From Mycobacterium colombiense CECT 3035 (lineage in GTDB: Bacteria; Actinomycetota; Actinomycetes; Mycobacteriales; Mycobacteriaceae): a stretch of 64,000 nucleotides of DNA. Positions 51,496-61,942 of this stretch are shown one piece after another. The translations under genes were made by a program, and so were the position numbers. Under the pieces are notes generated by a model. It saw only the letters and a program-made list of their open reading frames with translations, had not been told where the DNA came from and did not search any database. Numbering within the stretch: the stretch's first letter is position 1; every line of letters begins with the position of its first letter. The stretch lies in assembly GCF_002105755.1 (NCBI RefSeq), contig NZ_CP020821.1, positions 5,084,001-5,148,000 on the forward strand, written 5' to 3'.

Positions 51496-52580
51496 CCACA
51501 CCGCTGGGACTCGAGCAGATCAGAAAGGCCCCCAAGGCCCTGCTGCACGATCACCTCGACGGCGGGCTGCGCCCGTCGACCGTGCTGGACATCGCCGCGC
51601 AGGTCGGCTACGACGGGCTGCCCGCCACCGACGTCGACGAGCTGGCGACGTGGTTTCGCACCCGTTCGCACAGCGGCTCTTTGGAGCGCTACCTGGAGCC
51701 CTTTTCGCACACCGTGGCCGTGATGCAGACGCCCGAGGCGCTGCATCGGGTGGCCTTTGAGTGCGTGGAGGATCTGGCCGAGGACTCGGTGGTCTACGCC
51801 GAGGTCCGGTTCGCGCCCGAGCTGCACATCGATCGCGGGCTGTCCTTCGACGAGATCGTCGAGGCCGTGCTGGCCGGGTTCGCCGACGGCGAGAAGGCGT
51901 GTGCGGCCGAGAATCGGCCGATCGTGGTGCGCCTGCTGGTCACCGCGATGCGGCACGCGGCGGTCTCCCGCGAGATCGCCGAGCTGGCGATCCGGTTCCG
52001 GGACAAGGGCGTCGTCGGCTTCGACATCGCCGGCGCCGAGGCCGGCAACCCGCCGACGCGGCACCTGGAAGCGTTCGATTACATGCGAGACCACAACGCG
52101 CGCTTCACCATTCACGCCGGTGAGGCGTTCGGCCTGCCGTCCATTCACGAGGCGATCGCCTTCTGCGGCGCGGACCGGCTGGGCCACGGGGTGCGCATCG
52201 TCGACGACATCGAGGTGTCCGACGACGGGCGCGTCCGGCTGGGTCAACAGGCATCCATCTTGCGGGACAAGCGAATTCCGCTGGAACTGTGCCCCAGCTC
52301 CAACGTGCAGACCGGTGCGGTCAAGAGCATCGCCGAGCATCCGTTCGATCTGCTGGCCCGCGCCCGCTTCCGGGTAACCGTCAACACCGACAACCGGCTG
52401 ATGAGCGACACCTTCATGAGTCGCGAAATGCACCGGCTCGTCGAGGCTTTCGGCTACGGGTGGAGCGACCTCGAGCGCTTCACCATCAACGCGATGAAGT
52501 CCGCGTTCATCCCGTTCGACGAGCGGCTGGCGATCATCGACGAGGTGATCAAGCCGCGCTATGCCGTGCTGATCGGCTAG
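51492..52580 (+). CDS. add: Adenosine deaminase Add
   Basis: 362-residue TIM-barrel deaminase converting adenosine to inosine. Metal and catalytic residues are in [24 protein letters not shown] (catalytic Glu), [11 protein letters not shown] and [18 protein letters not shown]. The start overlaps the deoA stop (ATGA), so the two are coupled. Ends the cdd-hydrolase-deoA-add cluster; converges on the GntR regulator. Confidence 0.95.
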   Translation: MTTPLGLEQIRKAPKALLHDHLDGGLRPSTVLDIAAQVGYDGLPATDVDELATWFRTRSHSGSLERYLEPFSHTVAVMQTPEALHRVAFECVEDLAEDSVVYAEVRFAPELHIDRGLSFDEIVEAVLAGFADGEKACAAENRPIVVRLLVTAMRHAAVSREIAELAIRFRDKGVVGFDIAGAEAGNPPTRHLEAFDYMRDHNARFTIHAGEAFGLPSIHEAIAFCGADRLGHGVRIVDDIEVSDDGRVRLGQQASILRDKRIPLELCPSSNVQTGAVKSIAEHPFDLLARARFRVTVNTDNRLMSDTFMSREMHRLVEAFGYGWSDLERFTINAMKSAFIPFDERLAIIDEVIKPRYAVLIG

Positions 52581-52613
52581 GCCCGTCTGAGCCGGGTTCC
52601 CCGGAGCTATCGA

Positions 52614-53324
52614 TCAGTCTGCGGCACGAGCGCCAAATCCAGTGGCCCAGAACGGGTCCGGTTGGGCCGAGAGGCCCATGGCCCGCACCGTGCTGGCCAG
52701 GTGGGTCTGCACCGCCCGCAGTGCGCGCGGTAAGTCGCCGTCGCGCAAGGCTTCCGCGATGTCCCCGTGCTCAGCCATGATCGTGGCGACCCGATCGGGT
52801 TCGCGCAGCGCCGATTCCCCGATCATCCGCATCTGGCGGTCGCGCAATGTCGAGTAGAAGGCCGACAGGATGGCGTTGCCGGACTCTTCCAGGGTGATGG
52901 CGTGGAAGGCCCGGTCGGACTCCAGGAACTCCCGCCAGTCGGCCGCCGCCACCGCGTCGCGCTGCCGGCGCAGCTCGCCCGACTGCCGTTCGAAGACCAC
53001 GGCGCAGACGGCCGGACCGCGACCGATCACCTTGCCGGCCGCGAACTGCTCGAGCACCAGCCGGGCCTCCATGACCGCCCGCACCTCGTCGGGCGAGACC
53101 GGGACCACCAGGGCGCCGCGCTGTGGATAGAGCCGCAACAGCCCCTCGGCCTCCAGTCGCAGGAACGCCTCGCGCACCGGGGTGCGCGACATCCCGAGCG
53201 CGGTGGCGACGTCGCCCTCGCTGATCAGCTCGCCGCCGGGGAACTCGCCGGTGAGGACCTGCGTCTTGACGTAGTCCAGCGCGCGGTCCTTGGCCGTGCC
53301 CGCCCGGGGATCCTTTGCTGCCAC
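52614..53324 (-). CDS. GntR/FCD-family transcriptional regulator
   Basis: 236-residue FadR-subfamily regulator. The winged helix-turn-helix covers residues 10-75 (SEGDVATALGMSRTPVREAFLRLEAEGLL). The FCD ligand domain follows, with the metal-binding pattern D-x3-H (ESDRAFHAITLEESGN) and AEHGDIAEALRDGD plus a later His (QTHLAST). It is divergent from a cupin gene and separated from it by 153 bases containing repeated GATAC motifs, so local control of that gene is very likely. The effector is unknown, probably a carboxylic acid. Confidence 0.9.
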   Translation of the reverse strand: MAAKDPRAGTAKDRALDYVKTQVLTGEFPGGELISEGDVATALGMSRTPVREAFLRLEAEGLLRLYPQRGALVVPVSPDEVRAVMEARLVLEQFAAGKVIGRGPAVCAVVFERQSGELRRQRDAVAAADWREFLESDRAFHAITLEESGNAILSAFYSTLRDRQMRMIGESALREPDRVATIMAEHGDIAEALRDGDLPRALRAVQTHLASTVRAMGLSAQPDPFWATGFGARAAD

Positions 53325-53347
53325 GACGCCCTTCTCTGGTAGCTAAG

Positions 53348-53449
53348 TCGTATCTCACGCGTGGTCATGACGGTACACCCGGGCGATCTACCTGCGGGGA
53401 TTGGCGGCGGTTGACACTGAGATACAAGATAAATACTATTCAGATACGA
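53348..53449 (+). promoter_or_regulatory. Cupin-gene promoter with three TSAGATACRA operator-like sites
   Basis: TTGACA (53411-53416), 17-base spacer, TACTAT (53434-53439) form a strong sigma-A-type promoter. TGAGATACAA (53418-53427) lies in the spacer, TCAGATACGA (53440-53449) directly after the -10, 22 bases apart, and TGAGATACGA occurs inverted at 53348-53357 near the GntR start. Spacing at two helical turns suits one dimeric repressor face. AAGGAGG precedes the cupin ATG. Confidence 0.65.
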
Positions 53450-53477
53450 GATGTACTCTTACCGAAGGAGGCCGCAG

Positions 53478-54500
53478 ATGCCCCAGCAGTTGGTGGTGCC
53501 GAACCTGGACCCGACGATCCCGGCGCCGATGATCAACGTGGCCGAGTACGGCTTCGAGGGCCGTTTCGAGGAGTGGGCGCAGCAGGCCGAATACTTCGAG
53601 TACTCCAAGGCGGCCAACCCGATCGGATCCGGCCACGTCCCGCCCGTTCCGCTGCGGCGCTTCGATCCCGAGATCTACCTCGGCGCGCCGACCGGGGTGA
53701 TCCCGTTGGACCTGTCGCAGGAACTGGGCATCGACACCGGCGCGGCGACCAGCCCCGCGCTGCTGGCCAACTTCGTCAGCATCCGCGCCACCGAGCAGGT
53801 CGACACCAGCCCCAACGCCACCTCGCAGCTGTACTACGTGCTCTACGGCCGCGGCTTCGCGGCGGTCAACGGCCGGCTGGTCGAGTGGGAGAAGGGCGAC
53901 TTCCTCACGCTGCCCGCCGGCAGCCAGTCGGTGTTCTACGCCGCCACCGACACCGCCATGTACTGGGTGCACGACGAACCGCTGATGAGCTACCTGGGCG
54001 CCGACGCCACCCGGCCGCGGTTTGAGGCGACCAAGTTCCGCCGCGCCGACGCCGTGGCCAAGCTCGAGGAGATCGCGTCGCGTCCCGGCGCCAACGACAA
54101 GAGCCGGGTGAGCGTGCTGCTGGCCAACGCCAACCAGGAGCAGACGCTGACCATCACCCACGTGCTGTGGGCCATGTTCGGCGTGCTGCCGCCCAACCAG
54201 GTGCAGCGCCCGCACCGGCACCAGTCGGTCGCGCTGGATCTCATCCTCGACGCCCCGGAGTCCGGCTGCTACACGCTGCTGGGCACCCGCCTCGACGCCC
54301 GCGGCGACATCGTCGACCCCGTCCGGGTGGACTGGAGAGCCGGCTGCGCCTTCACCACCCCGCCGGGCATGTGGCACGCCCACTACAACGAGACCGACGA
54401 GCCGGCCCACCTGATCCCGGTCCAGGACGCCGGGCTGCAGACCCACCTGCGCAGCCTGGACATCAAGTTCACCCAGCGCCGCGATCTCGTCGCCGGGTAG
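53478..54500 (+). CDS. Two-domain cupin protein, probable dioxygenase-like enzyme
   Basis: 340-residue bicupin. The first cupin shows [33 protein letters not shown] (about residues 117-150). The second is around [17 protein letters not shown] and [20 protein letters not shown], where His residues suited to metal binding occur (HRHQ, WHAHYNE). The layout recalls gentisate/hydroxynaphthoate dioxygenases, though I cannot assign the substrate. ATG 53478 is chosen because it follows AAGGAGG by eight bases. Divergent from, and probably controlled by, the GntR regulator. Confidence 0.78.
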   Translation: MPQQLVVPNLDPTIPAPMINVAEYGFEGRFEEWAQQAEYFEYSKAANPIGSGHVPPVPLRRFDPEIYLGAPTGVIPLDLSQELGIDTGAATSPALLANFVSIRATEQVDTSPNATSQLYYVLYGRGFAAVNGRLVEWEKGDFLTLPAGSQSVFYAATDTAMYWVHDEPLMSYLGADATRPRFEATKFRRADAVAKLEEIASRPGANDKSRVSVLLANANQEQTLTITHVLWAMFGVLPPNQVQRPHRHQSVALDLILDAPESGCYTLLGTRLDARGDIVDPVRVDWRAGCAFTTPPGMWHAHYNETDEPAHLIPVQDAGLQTHLRSLDIKFTQRRDLVAG

Positions 54501-54553
54501 TCCCCGGCGGCGGTCCATGCACCGCCGGAGTTCGACGCATAGTGTGGCTGGAC

Positions 54554-55561
54554 ATGAAGGTGCCCCTGCTGGGACCGGTGTCGCTCACGGGCTTCCAGAA
54601 CGCCTGGTTCTTCCTGGTCCTGCTGATCGTGCTGCTGGTGATCGGCCTCTACGTCGTGCAGCAGTTCGCCCGTCGTCGCCGGGTGCTGCGCTTCGCCAAC
54701 ATGGAGGTGCTGGAGCGGGTGGCGCCGCCGCGGCCCAGCAAGTGGCGGCACGTGCCGACCATCCTGCTGGCGATCTCGCTGGTGTTGCTGACCACCGCGA
54801 TGGCCGGGCCGACGTCGGACGTCCGGATTCCGCTCAACCGTGCGGTCGTGATGCTGGTGATCGACGTGTCGGAGTCGATGGCCTCCACCGATGTGCCGCC
54901 CAACCGCCTGGACGCGGCCAAGGAGGCCGGCAAGCAGTTCGCCGACCAGCTGACCCCGGCGATCAACCTGGGGCTGGTGGAGTTCGCGGCCAACGCCACG
55001 CTGCTGGTGCCGCCGACGACCAACCGCAGCGCGGTGAAGGCGGGCATCGACAGCCTCAAGCCGATGCCCAAAACCGCGACGGGAGAGGGCATCTTCACCG
55101 CTCTGCAGGCGATCGCGACGGTGGGTTCGGTGATGGGCGGCGGCGACGGGCCGCCGCCGGCGCGGATCGTGCTGGAATCCGACGGCGCCGAGAACGTGCC
55201 GCTGGACCCCAACGCCCCGCAGGGCGCGTTCACCGCGGCCCGGGCCGCCAAGGCCGAGGGCGTGCAGATCTCGACGATCTCGTTCGGAACCCCGTACGGC
55301 ACCGTTGACTACGAGGGCGCCACCATCCCGGTTCCGGTGGACGACCAGACCCTGCAGAAGATCTGCGAGATCACCGATGGCCAGTCGTTCCACGCCGACA
55401 GCCTGGACTCGCTGAAGAGCGTGTACTCGACGCTGCAGCGCCAGATCGGCTATGAGACCGTGAAGGGCGACGCGAGCCTGGCCTGGATGCTGCTCGGCGC
55501 CTTCGTCATGGCCGGCGCCATCTTGGCCGGCCTGCTGCTGAACCGCAGGCTGCCCGCCTGA
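54554..55561 (+). CDS. Von Willebrand A-domain membrane protein (Rv1481-like)
   Basis: 335-residue protein with an N-terminal helix (residues 15-35), a second helix (60-78), a VWA domain and a C-terminal helix (305-325). The metal-ion site DxSxS is DVSESMAST (near residue 106), with Thr in [12 protein letters not shown] and Asp in [10 protein letters not shown]. The length equals that of M. tuberculosis Rv1481, which sits in a MoxR operon; no MoxR gene is present here. Tail-to-tail with a paralogue six bases away. Confidence 0.87.
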   Translation: MKVPLLGPVSLTGFQNAWFFLVLLIVLLVIGLYVVQQFARRRRVLRFANMEVLERVAPPRPSKWRHVPTILLAISLVLLTTAMAGPTSDVRIPLNRAVVMLVIDVSESMASTDVPPNRLDAAKEAGKQFADQLTPAINLGLVEFAANATLLVPPTTNRSAVKAGIDSLKPMPKTATGEGIFTALQAIATVGSVMGGGDGPPPARIVLESDGAENVPLDPNAPQGAFTAARAAKAEGVQISTISFGTPYGTVDYEGATIPVPVDDQTLQKICEITDGQSFHADSLDSLKSVYSTLQRQIGYETVKGDASLAWMLLGAFVMAGAILAGLLLNRRLPA

Positions 55562-55567
55562 CTGCGC

Positions 55568-56560
55568 TCAGCTGGGCAGGCGCCGGTTGATCAGCAGCGC
55601 CAGCGCCGTCGCGATCAGGGCGGTCAGCACGCCCAGGCGCAGCCAGCCGGCGCTGCCCGGCCCCGGCACGGTGCGGTAGCCGATCTCGTTCTCGATGGCG
55701 TTGTAGCTCTTTTCCAGCTCGCCGAGGGTGGTGGCGGTGTAGGACTGCCCGCCGGACAGCTTGGCGACCGTCTTCATCTGGTCGGTCGAGACCGGGACGG
55801 CGACGCGCTGCCCGTCCATCTCGATCTCGCCGCCCTTGGTCCCGAACGAGATGGTCGAGATGGGCACGCCCTCGTCCTTGGCCAGCCGCGCCGCGGTGTA
55901 GACGCCGTCGTGCGGATCGCTGGGATTGGAGGGCTTGTTCTCGCCGCCGTCGGAGAGCAGCACGATGCGGGCGGGTGGCGGTTTGTCGCCGCCGGCGACC
56001 GCGGTGGCGCTGATCGCGTGCAGGGCGGTGAAGATCGCCTCGCCGGTGGCGGTGCTGTCGGCGAAGTCCAGCTTCTTCAGCGCGTCGATGGTGGCCTGGT
56101 GCTGCGGGGTCGGCGGCACCAGCAGATAGGGCGTGCCGGCGAACCCGACCAGCCCGAGGTTGATGCCGGGCGTGAGCTGGCCCGCGAACTGCGTGGCGGC
56201 CTGTTCGGCGGCCTTGAGCCGGTTGGGTTCGACGTCGGTCGCCCGCATGGACTGCGACATGTCGATCACCAGCATGATGACGGCGCGGTTGCGCGGGATG
56301 CGCATGTCGTGGGTGGGGGTGGCCAGCGCGATGGTCAACAGCGCCAGGCACAGCAGCGACACCGCGATGGGCAGGTGCCGCCACGGCGACTGCGCGACGG
56401 GGGTGTCGGTGTAGCGGTGCAGCCGGCGGCGGCGCCGCGCCTGGACCAGGACGTAGACGGCCAGCAGTGCCAGGGGCACCAGGCCGAACAGCAGCAGGAC
56501 CGGACGCTGGAACCCGTAGAGAGGTAGCGGGCCGATACCGGGAAGCGACACGTCACCCAA
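55568..56560 (-). CDS. Von Willebrand A-domain membrane protein, paralogue
   Basis: 330-residue protein with the same plan as its converging neighbour: helix at residues 17-40, helix near 65-80, VWA domain with DMSQSMRAT (near residue 105), STATGEAIFTAL and LSDGGENKPS, and C-terminal helix (RLGVLTALIATALALLI). The two proteins agree along their whole length, so this is an inverted duplication or an ancient gene pair. The 3' ends are six bases apart. Function unknown; such proteins often act with MoxR ATPases. Confidence 0.87.
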   Translation of the reverse strand: MGDVSLPGIGPLPLYGFQRPVLLLFGLVPLALLAVYVLVQARRRRRLHRYTDTPVAQSPWRHLPIAVSLLCLALLTIALATPTHDMRIPRNRAVIMLVIDMSQSMRATDVEPNRLKAAEQAATQFAGQLTPGINLGLVGFAGTPYLLVPPTPQHQATIDALKKLDFADSTATGEAIFTALHAISATAVAGGDKPPPARIVLLSDGGENKPSNPSDPHDGVYTAARLAKDEGVPISTISFGTKGGEIEMDGQRVAVPVSTDQMKTVAKLSGGQSYTATTLGELEKSYNAIENEIGYRTVPGPGSAGWLRLGVLTALIATALALLINRRLPS

Positions 56561-56582
56561 CCTAGCCCGTCAACCGACGGCG

Positions 56583-57881
56583 TTACTCGCGGCGCAGTCG
56601 TCCGTCGACGAACTGCTCGAGTTTCTCCCACTCCCGCACCGCCGCGGCGTACGGCGGCGACGGCTTGGTGACCGAGTCGGGCTCGAGCACGGCGGCCACC
56701 AGCTTGCCCAGCGGCTTGCCCGTGTCGAGCGCCTTGTCGACGGCGGGATCCTCGGAGTAGTCGCCGATGTCGCGGAGCACCTCGACGGCGAGTTCCAGCT
56801 GCTCGCGATCCACGGCGTCGGGTCCGTCGGCCAGGTCGTCGGCCAGCCCGCTGAGCACGTAGATGTTGTCGTCGGTGATCTCGATCGCCAGCGAGCCGTC
56901 GGTCGCGGCGGTGCGGATGTCGTCGTAGGTGCTCAGATCGGACAGGTCGTGGTCGTGCTCGTCGGCGAGGTAGCGGGCCAGCGCGCGCTCGGAGGTGAAG
57001 ACGCTGATGCGGCCGTTGCGGCCCAGGAAGATCGGCTGGTCGTCCAGGTAGCAGCGGAGCGTGTAAAAGGTGCCAGAACTCGTCATGATCCGGATCGGAT
57101 CGATGCCCACCTGCAGCCAGAAGTCCTTGTCGCTGCCGAGCACGACGGTGTCGCCGGTCGCGCGGGCGGGCTCGTCGCCGGTGTCCTGGTCTTCGGCGGC
57201 GTCCTCGTCCTCGGTTTCCTCGGGGGCCTCTTCCGCGACGGCGTCCTCGGTGCCGGTGTCCTCCTCCGGCTCGTCGTCCTCGCGCTCCTCGGCCAGCTCG
57301 TCGGCGGCCTTGTCGGACAGCTTGGCGTCGACCTCGGGGGTGCTGACGATGCCGTCGATCGCGGCGAGCACGTCGTCCCAGCTGCGCCCGATCACCTCGG
57401 CGATCGCATTCCAGCGCTTGGCGCCCGCCTTGCCGGTGAAGTGCTCGATTCCGCCGGACACGGTGCCCAGGCTGGGGTTGCCGTTGAAGAACTTCGACAC
57501 GGCCGCCAGCTCGCACACCGATCCGATGGACGACACGATCGACAGCGTGCCCGCCAGCGCCGCCACCGACTCCTCGGTGGGCTTCTCCGCCACCAGCTCC
57601 TCGACGGCGACCAGGTCGAACTGCTTGTCGTCGGCGGGGAGGAACGCGTGCGCGTGCGCCGCGCGCAGTTCCTTCCACGCCGGGTGGTCGGTCAGGTCGT
57701 TGTCGTCGTCGGAACGCACGAACGCGACCAGGTCGGCGACGCTGGCGAACCCGAACAGGTCCTCGTCCTTGCCCAGGAACGCCTCCCACTCGTCGCCGGA
57801 GTCGCGCCAGCGGGGTGCCCACACGGTGTAGCGGTCACCTTCGGACAGGCTCAGGCGGATGGGGACGAGGTCAGCAACCAT
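56583..57881 (-). CDS. Conserved mycobacterial protein of unknown function (Rv3311-like)
   Basis: 432-residue soluble acidic protein. The N-terminal domain (MVADLVPIRLSLSEGDRYTVW, WEAFLGKDEDLFGFAS) and a C-terminal domain with a similar beginning (FWLQVGIDPIRIMTSSGTFYTL, IFLGRNGRISVFTSERALARYL) suggest an internal duplication. They are joined by a strongly acidic Glu/Asp-rich linker (about residues 195-245). No catalytic motif is recognised. Orthologous by position and sequence to Rv3311. Confidence 0.85.
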   Translation of the reverse strand: MVADLVPIRLSLSEGDRYTVWAPRWRDSGDEWEAFLGKDEDLFGFASVADLVAFVRSDDDNDLTDHPAWKELRAAHAHAFLPADDKQFDLVAVEELVAEKPTEESVAALAGTLSIVSSIGSVCELAAVSKFFNGNPSLGTVSGGIEHFTGKAGAKRWNAIAEVIGRSWDDVLAAIDGIVSTPEVDAKLSDKAADELAEEREDDEPEEDTGTEDAVAEEAPEETEDEDAAEDQDTGDEPARATGDTVVLGSDKDFWLQVGIDPIRIMTSSGTFYTLRCYLDDQPIFLGRNGRISVFTSERALARYLADEHDHDLSDLSTYDDIRTAATDGSLAIEITDDNIYVLSGLADDLADGPDAVDREQLELAVEVLRDIGDYSEDPAVDKALDTGKPLGKLVAAVLEPDSVTKPSPPYAAAVREWEKLEQFVDGRLRRE

Positions 57882-57931
57882 GCGGCACAGAATAGCGACG
57901 ACCCGCGAAGGTGCTTATGGTGCCATCGGGG

Positions 57932-58822
57932 CTAGCCCCAGATATCGGTGATGGGCGCGGCGTTGGCGGCGTAGCCAGTCTTGGGCAAGCCGTACATCTG
58001 CTCGACGGTGGAAAGCACGTTGTAGTGGTTGATCTGTTCGCTGTAGTTGCCGGGACGGATGTGGGCGCCGTAGAACACCGTGGGGATCTGGTTGCGGCTG
58101 CTGTTGTCGTCCTCGTCGAACGTCACGATCAGCAGGCTGTTGTTGGCCACCGCCCAGTTCGCGTACCCGGACAGCTCACGGTTCAGCCAGGCGTCAGCCT
58201 GCGCGATCGAGCCGTCGTGCATGTTGTCGCCGTTGTCGGGGATGACGAACGAGACGGTCGGCAGGCTGGAGTAGTTGCCCCTCGGGAACGCGGAGAACGG
58301 CAGCGAGTTCGCCGCCGGCACATTGGTGAAGTTGGCCCAGGGCACATGCTTGCGCGCGTACTTTCCCGCGCTGCAGACCGGTGACCCGGCCGCGGGCAGG
58401 CCCTCGGCGAAACCGACGAATGTGTAGCCCGCGGCCAGCAATTCGGAGCCGAGGTTCGGCGCGGCGCCGCCGTTGACCGGGCACAGGTCCTTGGTCACGC
58501 CGAAGGTGTTGCCGGCGAACAGCGCCAGGTAATTCGGCTCGCTGGGGTGGGTTTCGGCGAACGACTGGGTCATGTTGGCGCCGTTCGCGGCCAGCGTGGT
58601 GATGAAGGGCGACGACTTGTTGCCGATGATGCCGTTCTCGGAACGGTTCTCCTCGACCACGATCACGACGTGCGCCGGTTGCGGAATGGCCGCTGCCGCA
58701 AGGCCTATGCGCGGGGTCAGCGGGCTGACCGCCAGCGCCACCAGCGCCCAGGCGCCCAGGATGCGCAGGCTCCGGTATGCCCCGCCGATCAGCGTTCTCG
58801 GACTTCGTTTTTCGCGCAACAC
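57932..58822 (-). CDS. sapM: Secreted acid phosphatase SapM
   Basis: 296-residue exported phosphatase. The signal peptide ends near residue 44 ([20 protein letters not shown]). The phosphoesterase-family start [18 protein letters not shown], the [14 protein letters not shown] segment, [15 protein letters not shown] and [10 protein letters not shown] are all conserved. In M. tuberculosis SapM removes phosphate from phosphatidylinositol 3-phosphate and blocks phagosome maturation. It is divergent from upp. Assignment by full-length resemblance. Confidence 0.92.
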   Translation of the reverse strand: MLREKRSPRTLIGGAYRSLRILGAWALVALAVSPLTPRIGLAAAAIPQPAHVVIVVEENRSENGIIGNKSSPFITTLAANGANMTQSFAETHPSEPNYLALFAGNTFGVTKDLCPVNGGAAPNLGSELLAAGYTFVGFAEGLPAAGSPVCSAGKYARKHVPWANFTNVPAANSLPFSAFPRGNYSSLPTVSFVIPDNGDNMHDGSIAQADAWLNRELSGYANWAVANNSLLIVTFDEDDNSSRNQIPTVFYGAHIRPGNYSEQINHYNVLSTVEQMYGLPKTGYAANAAPITDIWG

Positions 58823-58914
58823 GCCCGGAGTATAGGAACGGGCGCAGGCGACTTCCGGCTCGGACGCGAGCGTGTCAGAAGGGCTTTGCCCGATCGTTAT
58901 ATACCCTCGACCCC

Positions 58915-59688
58915 ATGGAAATGTGCGTCATCGACCACCCGTTGGCCGCCGCCCGGCTGACGGTGCTGCGTGACGAACGCACCGACACCGCCGCATTTCG
59001 CGCCGCGCTGCACGAGCTGACGCTGATGCTGGTCTACGAAGCCAGCCGGGACGCGCCGCGAAAATCGGTGCGGATCCGCACCCCGGTGGCCCCGGCGGTC
59101 GGGACGCGCTTGGTCAAGCCGCCGCTGCTGGTGCCGGTGTTGCGGGCCGGGCTGGGCATGGTCGACGCGGCGCATGCGGCGATACCGGACGCCGAGGTGG
59201 GCTTCGTCGGAGTCGCGCGCAACGAGGAAACCCACCTACCGGTGCCCTATCTGGAGGCGCTGCCGGCCAAGCTCGCGGGCAGGCCGGTGATCATCCTGGA
59301 TCCCATGCTGGCCACCGGCGGGTCGATGGTGCATGCGATCGACCTGTTGGCGCGCCGCGGCGCCACGGACATCACCGTGCTCTGCGTGGTGGCGGCCCCG
59401 GAAGGCATTGCGGCGGTGCAGAATGCGGCGCCGGACGCGCGGGTGTTCACCGCTGCGGTCGACAAGGGGCTGAACAAGGCGGCCTATATCGTGCCCGGCC
59501 TCGGCGACGCCGGCGACCGGCAATTCGGGCCCAACCTGTTCACCAGCTCTGCACCGCAGCGACCAGCTGCTCGCGCAGGGCACCGGCGCGCCGCCGCGAA
59601 GAGCCCAAATCGTCGTGAACCGCGCAGCGAATCTCCAAGTAGCACTTCAATTTCGGCTCGGTCCCGGAGGGCCGCACCACCAGCCTGA
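58915..59688 (+). CDS. upp: Uracil phosphoribosyltransferase Upp, with unusual C-terminal extension
   Basis: 257 residues, about 50 more than usual. Residues 1-206 form a complete enzyme making UMP from uracil and PRPP: PRPP site [33 protein letters not shown] and the family end [16 protein letters not shown]. Normally the protein stops there; here no stop follows and a low-complexity Arg/Ser/Ala tail runs 149 bases into the 3' end of converging pmmB. Either a lost stop or an uncorrected indel; the core should still fold. Start ATG 58915, or 58921. Confidence 0.9.
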   Translation: MEMCVIDHPLAAARLTVLRDERTDTAAFRAALHELTLMLVYEASRDAPRKSVRIRTPVAPAVGTRLVKPPLLVPVLRAGLGMVDAAHAAIPDAEVGFVGVARNEETHLPVPYLEALPAKLAGRPVIILDPMLATGGSMVHAIDLLARRGATDITVLCVVAAPEGIAAVQNAAPDARVFTAAVDKGLNKAAYIVPGLGDAGDRQFGPNLFTSSAPQRPAARAGHRRAAAKSPNRREPRSESPSSTSISARSRRAAPPA

Positions 59689-61120
59689 TCGACGTGTCGT
59701 CGTCGCCGCCGGTGAAGATCAGCGCGTCGGTGATGTCGGTGAGGCCCGCGGCGTACCCCGCCAGCGTCTGCGGCGGCGCCGCCCGCCACCGCCGCATGAG
59801 TTCGACCGCCTCGCCCGCGTCGGCGACCCGGCGCGACACCGCGGCGACGTCGTGCACCCCGTACCGCCGCGCCAGCTCGTCGAGTGCGCCGGGCACGGTG
59901 CGGTCACCCGCCTTCAGCGCGGCCACCAGGTCGCACACCAGCACGGCGGCGCTGATGCCGTCCTTATCGCGGACGGCCGCGGGGTCGACGCAGTGCCCGA
60001 TCGCCTCCTCGTAGGCGTAGATCAGCGTGCCGCCGGGCACTTTCGCGTCGGCGCGGGCCAGCCATTTGAAGCCGGTGAGGGTCTCGACGTGGACGGCGCC
60101 GTGGCGCGCGGCGATGGCCGACAGCATCCGCGACGACACCACGGTGCTGGCCACCACCGGTCTGCCCGGGTGGGTGGTCGACAGCAGGTAATCGCCCAGC
60201 AGCCAACCGGTTTCGTCGCCCGACAGCATCCGCCACCGCCCCGCGTCGGGAATGCCGACCGCGCACCGGTCGGCGTCGGGGTCCAGCGCGATCGCCACGT
60301 CGGCGCGGACGTCGGCGGCCAGGGCCAGCAGCGCGTCGGTGGCGCCGGGCTCCTCGGGGTTGGGGAACGCGACCGTCGGGAAGTTCGCGTCCGGCGCGAA
60401 TTGGCTTGCGACGGAGTGCACTTCGGCGATTCCCGCCCGGTGCAGGGTCTCGACGGCGACCGCGCCGCCCACCCCGTGCAGCGCGGTCAATACCACCCGC
60501 ACCGAACCGGTGCCGCGCCGCAATCCCGATGCCCGCTCGATGTAGCGCTCGATCAGCCCGGTGCCCGCGGGTTCGACCGGCTCCCTGCCGATCCGGTCGG
60601 CAGGCGGGGCGGCGGCCATCGCGGCTTCGATCTCGCGGTCGGTGGGGGACACGATTTGGATGCCGCCGTCCAGGTACACCTTATAGCCGTTGTCGGCGGG
60701 CGGGTTGTGCGATGCGGTGATCTGGATCCCGGCCGCTGCGCCGGTGTGCCGCACCGCGAACGCCACCACCGGCGTGGGCACCGGCCCGGGCAACAGCGAC
60801 ACGGAAAACCCTTGGCCGGCAAGCACTTCGGCGGCCACCGTGGCGAATACCGCCGAACCGTGCCGGGCGTCGCGTCCCACGATCACCGACGAGCCGTGCA
60901 GGCCGCGCCCGATGAGCACCTGCGCCACGGCCCAGCTGGCCCTCGACACCACCGCGACGTTCATGGCGTCCGGCCCGCCGCGCACCGGGCCGCGCAGCCC
61001 CGCCGTGCCGAACCTCAGCGGGCGGGCGAATCGCGCGGCGAGCTCGTCCGGGTCGCACGCCGCGAGCTCGGCGGCCGTCGCCGGGTCGGGATCGTGGGCG
61101 ATCCACTCCTCGGGCGTCAC
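59540..61120 (-). CDS. pmmB: Phosphomannomutase/phosphopentomutase family protein PmmB
   Basis: 526-residue alpha-D-phosphohexomutase. The phosphoserine loop is [19 protein letters not shown] (near residue 125), the metal loop [11 protein letters not shown], the sugar loop [12 protein letters not shown] and the phosphate loop [15 protein letters not shown]. Related two-domain members use pentose or hexose phosphates; next to punA a phosphopentomutase role is reasonable (inference). The start is GTG 61120, overlapping the punA stop (GTGA). Confidence 0.92.
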   Translation of the reverse strand: MTPEEWIAHDPDPATAAELAACDPDELAARFARPLRFGTAGLRGPVRGGPDAMNVAVVSRASWAVAQVLIGRGLHGSSVIVGRDARHGSAVFATVAAEVLAGQGFSVSLLPGPVPTPVVAFAVRHTGAAAGIQITASHNPPADNGYKVYLDGGIQIVSPTDREIEAAMAAAPPADRIGREPVEPAGTGLIERYIERASGLRRGTGSVRVVLTALHGVGGAVAVETLHRAGIAEVHSVASQFAPDANFPTVAFPNPEEPGATDALLALAADVRADVAIALDPDADRCAVGIPDAGRWRMLSGDETGWLLGDYLLSTTHPGRPVVASTVVSSRMLSAIAARHGAVHVETLTGFKWLARADAKVPGGTLIYAYEEAIGHCVDPAAVRDKDGISAAVLVCDLVAALKAGDRTVPGALDELARRYGVHDVAAVSRRVADAGEAVELMRRWRAAPPQTLAGYAAGLTDITDALIFTGGDDDTSIRLVVRPSGTEPKLKCYLEIRCAVHDDLGSSRRRAGALREQLVAAVQSW

Positions 61121-61935
61121 GACTCTAGAACGAGCTGCTCGAGAATCATGGCCAGCAGCGCCCCCATCCGGGTGGCCGCCGCGGCGCCGGCGGCCAGCAC
61201 CTCGGCGTGGCTCAGCGGCTCGCCGCTGAGCCCGGCGGCCAGGTTGGTCACCAGCGACACCCCGAGCACCTCGGCGCCTGCGGCCCGGGCCGCGATGGTC
61301 TCGTGCACCGTCGACATGCCGACTAGGTCGGCACCCAGCGTGCGCAGCATCCGGATCTCGGCGGGCGTCTCGTAGTGGGGGCCGGGCAGTCCGGCGTAGA
61401 TGCCCTCGGTCAGCGTCGGGTCGGCGTGGCGGGCCAGTGCCCGCAGCCGCGGGGAGTAGGCGTCGGTCAGGTCCACGAATTGCGGGCCGACCAGCGGCGA
61501 ACGGGCGGTCAGGTTCAGGTGATCGCTGATCAGCACGGGTTCGCCGACGGCCATGTCGGAACGCAGGCCGCCCGCCGCGTTGGTCAGCACGACCGCGCGC
61601 ACGCCGGCCGCGCAGGCCGTCCGCACCGAATGCACGACGTGGCACAGGTCGTGGCCCTCGTAGGCGTGGATGCGCCCGACCAGCACCAGCACCCGGTGTG
61701 CACCGATGCGCATCGACAACAGCTCGCCGGTGTGCCCGACCGCGGTGGGTGGCCTGAACCCGGGTAGCTCGGCCTGCGGCAGCACGGCGGTGGGGGTGCC
61801 GAGCGCGGCGACGGCCGGCCGCCAGCCCGATCCGAGCACGATGGCGGCGTCGTGCTCGGCGATTCCGGTGCGCTCGGCGATGACCTCGGCCGCCCGGCGC
61901 GCGAGGCCGCCTGGGTCGGACGGGGTTTCGGTCAC
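61117..61935 (-). CDS. punA: Purine-nucleoside phosphorylase PunA (DeoD)
   Basis: 272-residue trimeric-type purine nucleoside phosphorylase, releasing purine base from (deoxy)inosine or guanosine. It has the phosphate-binding [71 protein letters not shown] and the purine site [11 protein letters not shown]. The start is GTG 61935; a tandem repeat begins eight bases upstream. Coupled to pmmB by GTGA overlap. Annotated deoD (Rv3307) in M. tuberculosis. Confidence 0.95.
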   Translation of the reverse strand: MTETPSDPGGLARRAAEVIAERTGIAEHDAAIVLGSGWRPAVAALGTPTAVLPQAELPGFRPPTAVGHTGELLSMRIGAHRVLVLVGRIHAYEGHDLCHVVHSVRTACAAGVRAVVLTNAAGGLRSDMAVGEPVLISDHLNLTARSPLVGPQFVDLTDAYSPRLRALARHADPTLTEGIYAGLPGPHYETPAEIRMLRTLGADLVGMSTVHETIAARAAGAEVLGVSLVTNLAAGLSGEPLSHAEVLAAGAAAATRMGALLAMILEQLVLES

Positions 61936-61942
61936 AGTGGGG

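Noticed and set aside
59615..61375. 586-codon frame opposite pmmB and punA
   Set aside because: Antisense shadow; the only part with possible meaning is the upp tail, which is in another frame.
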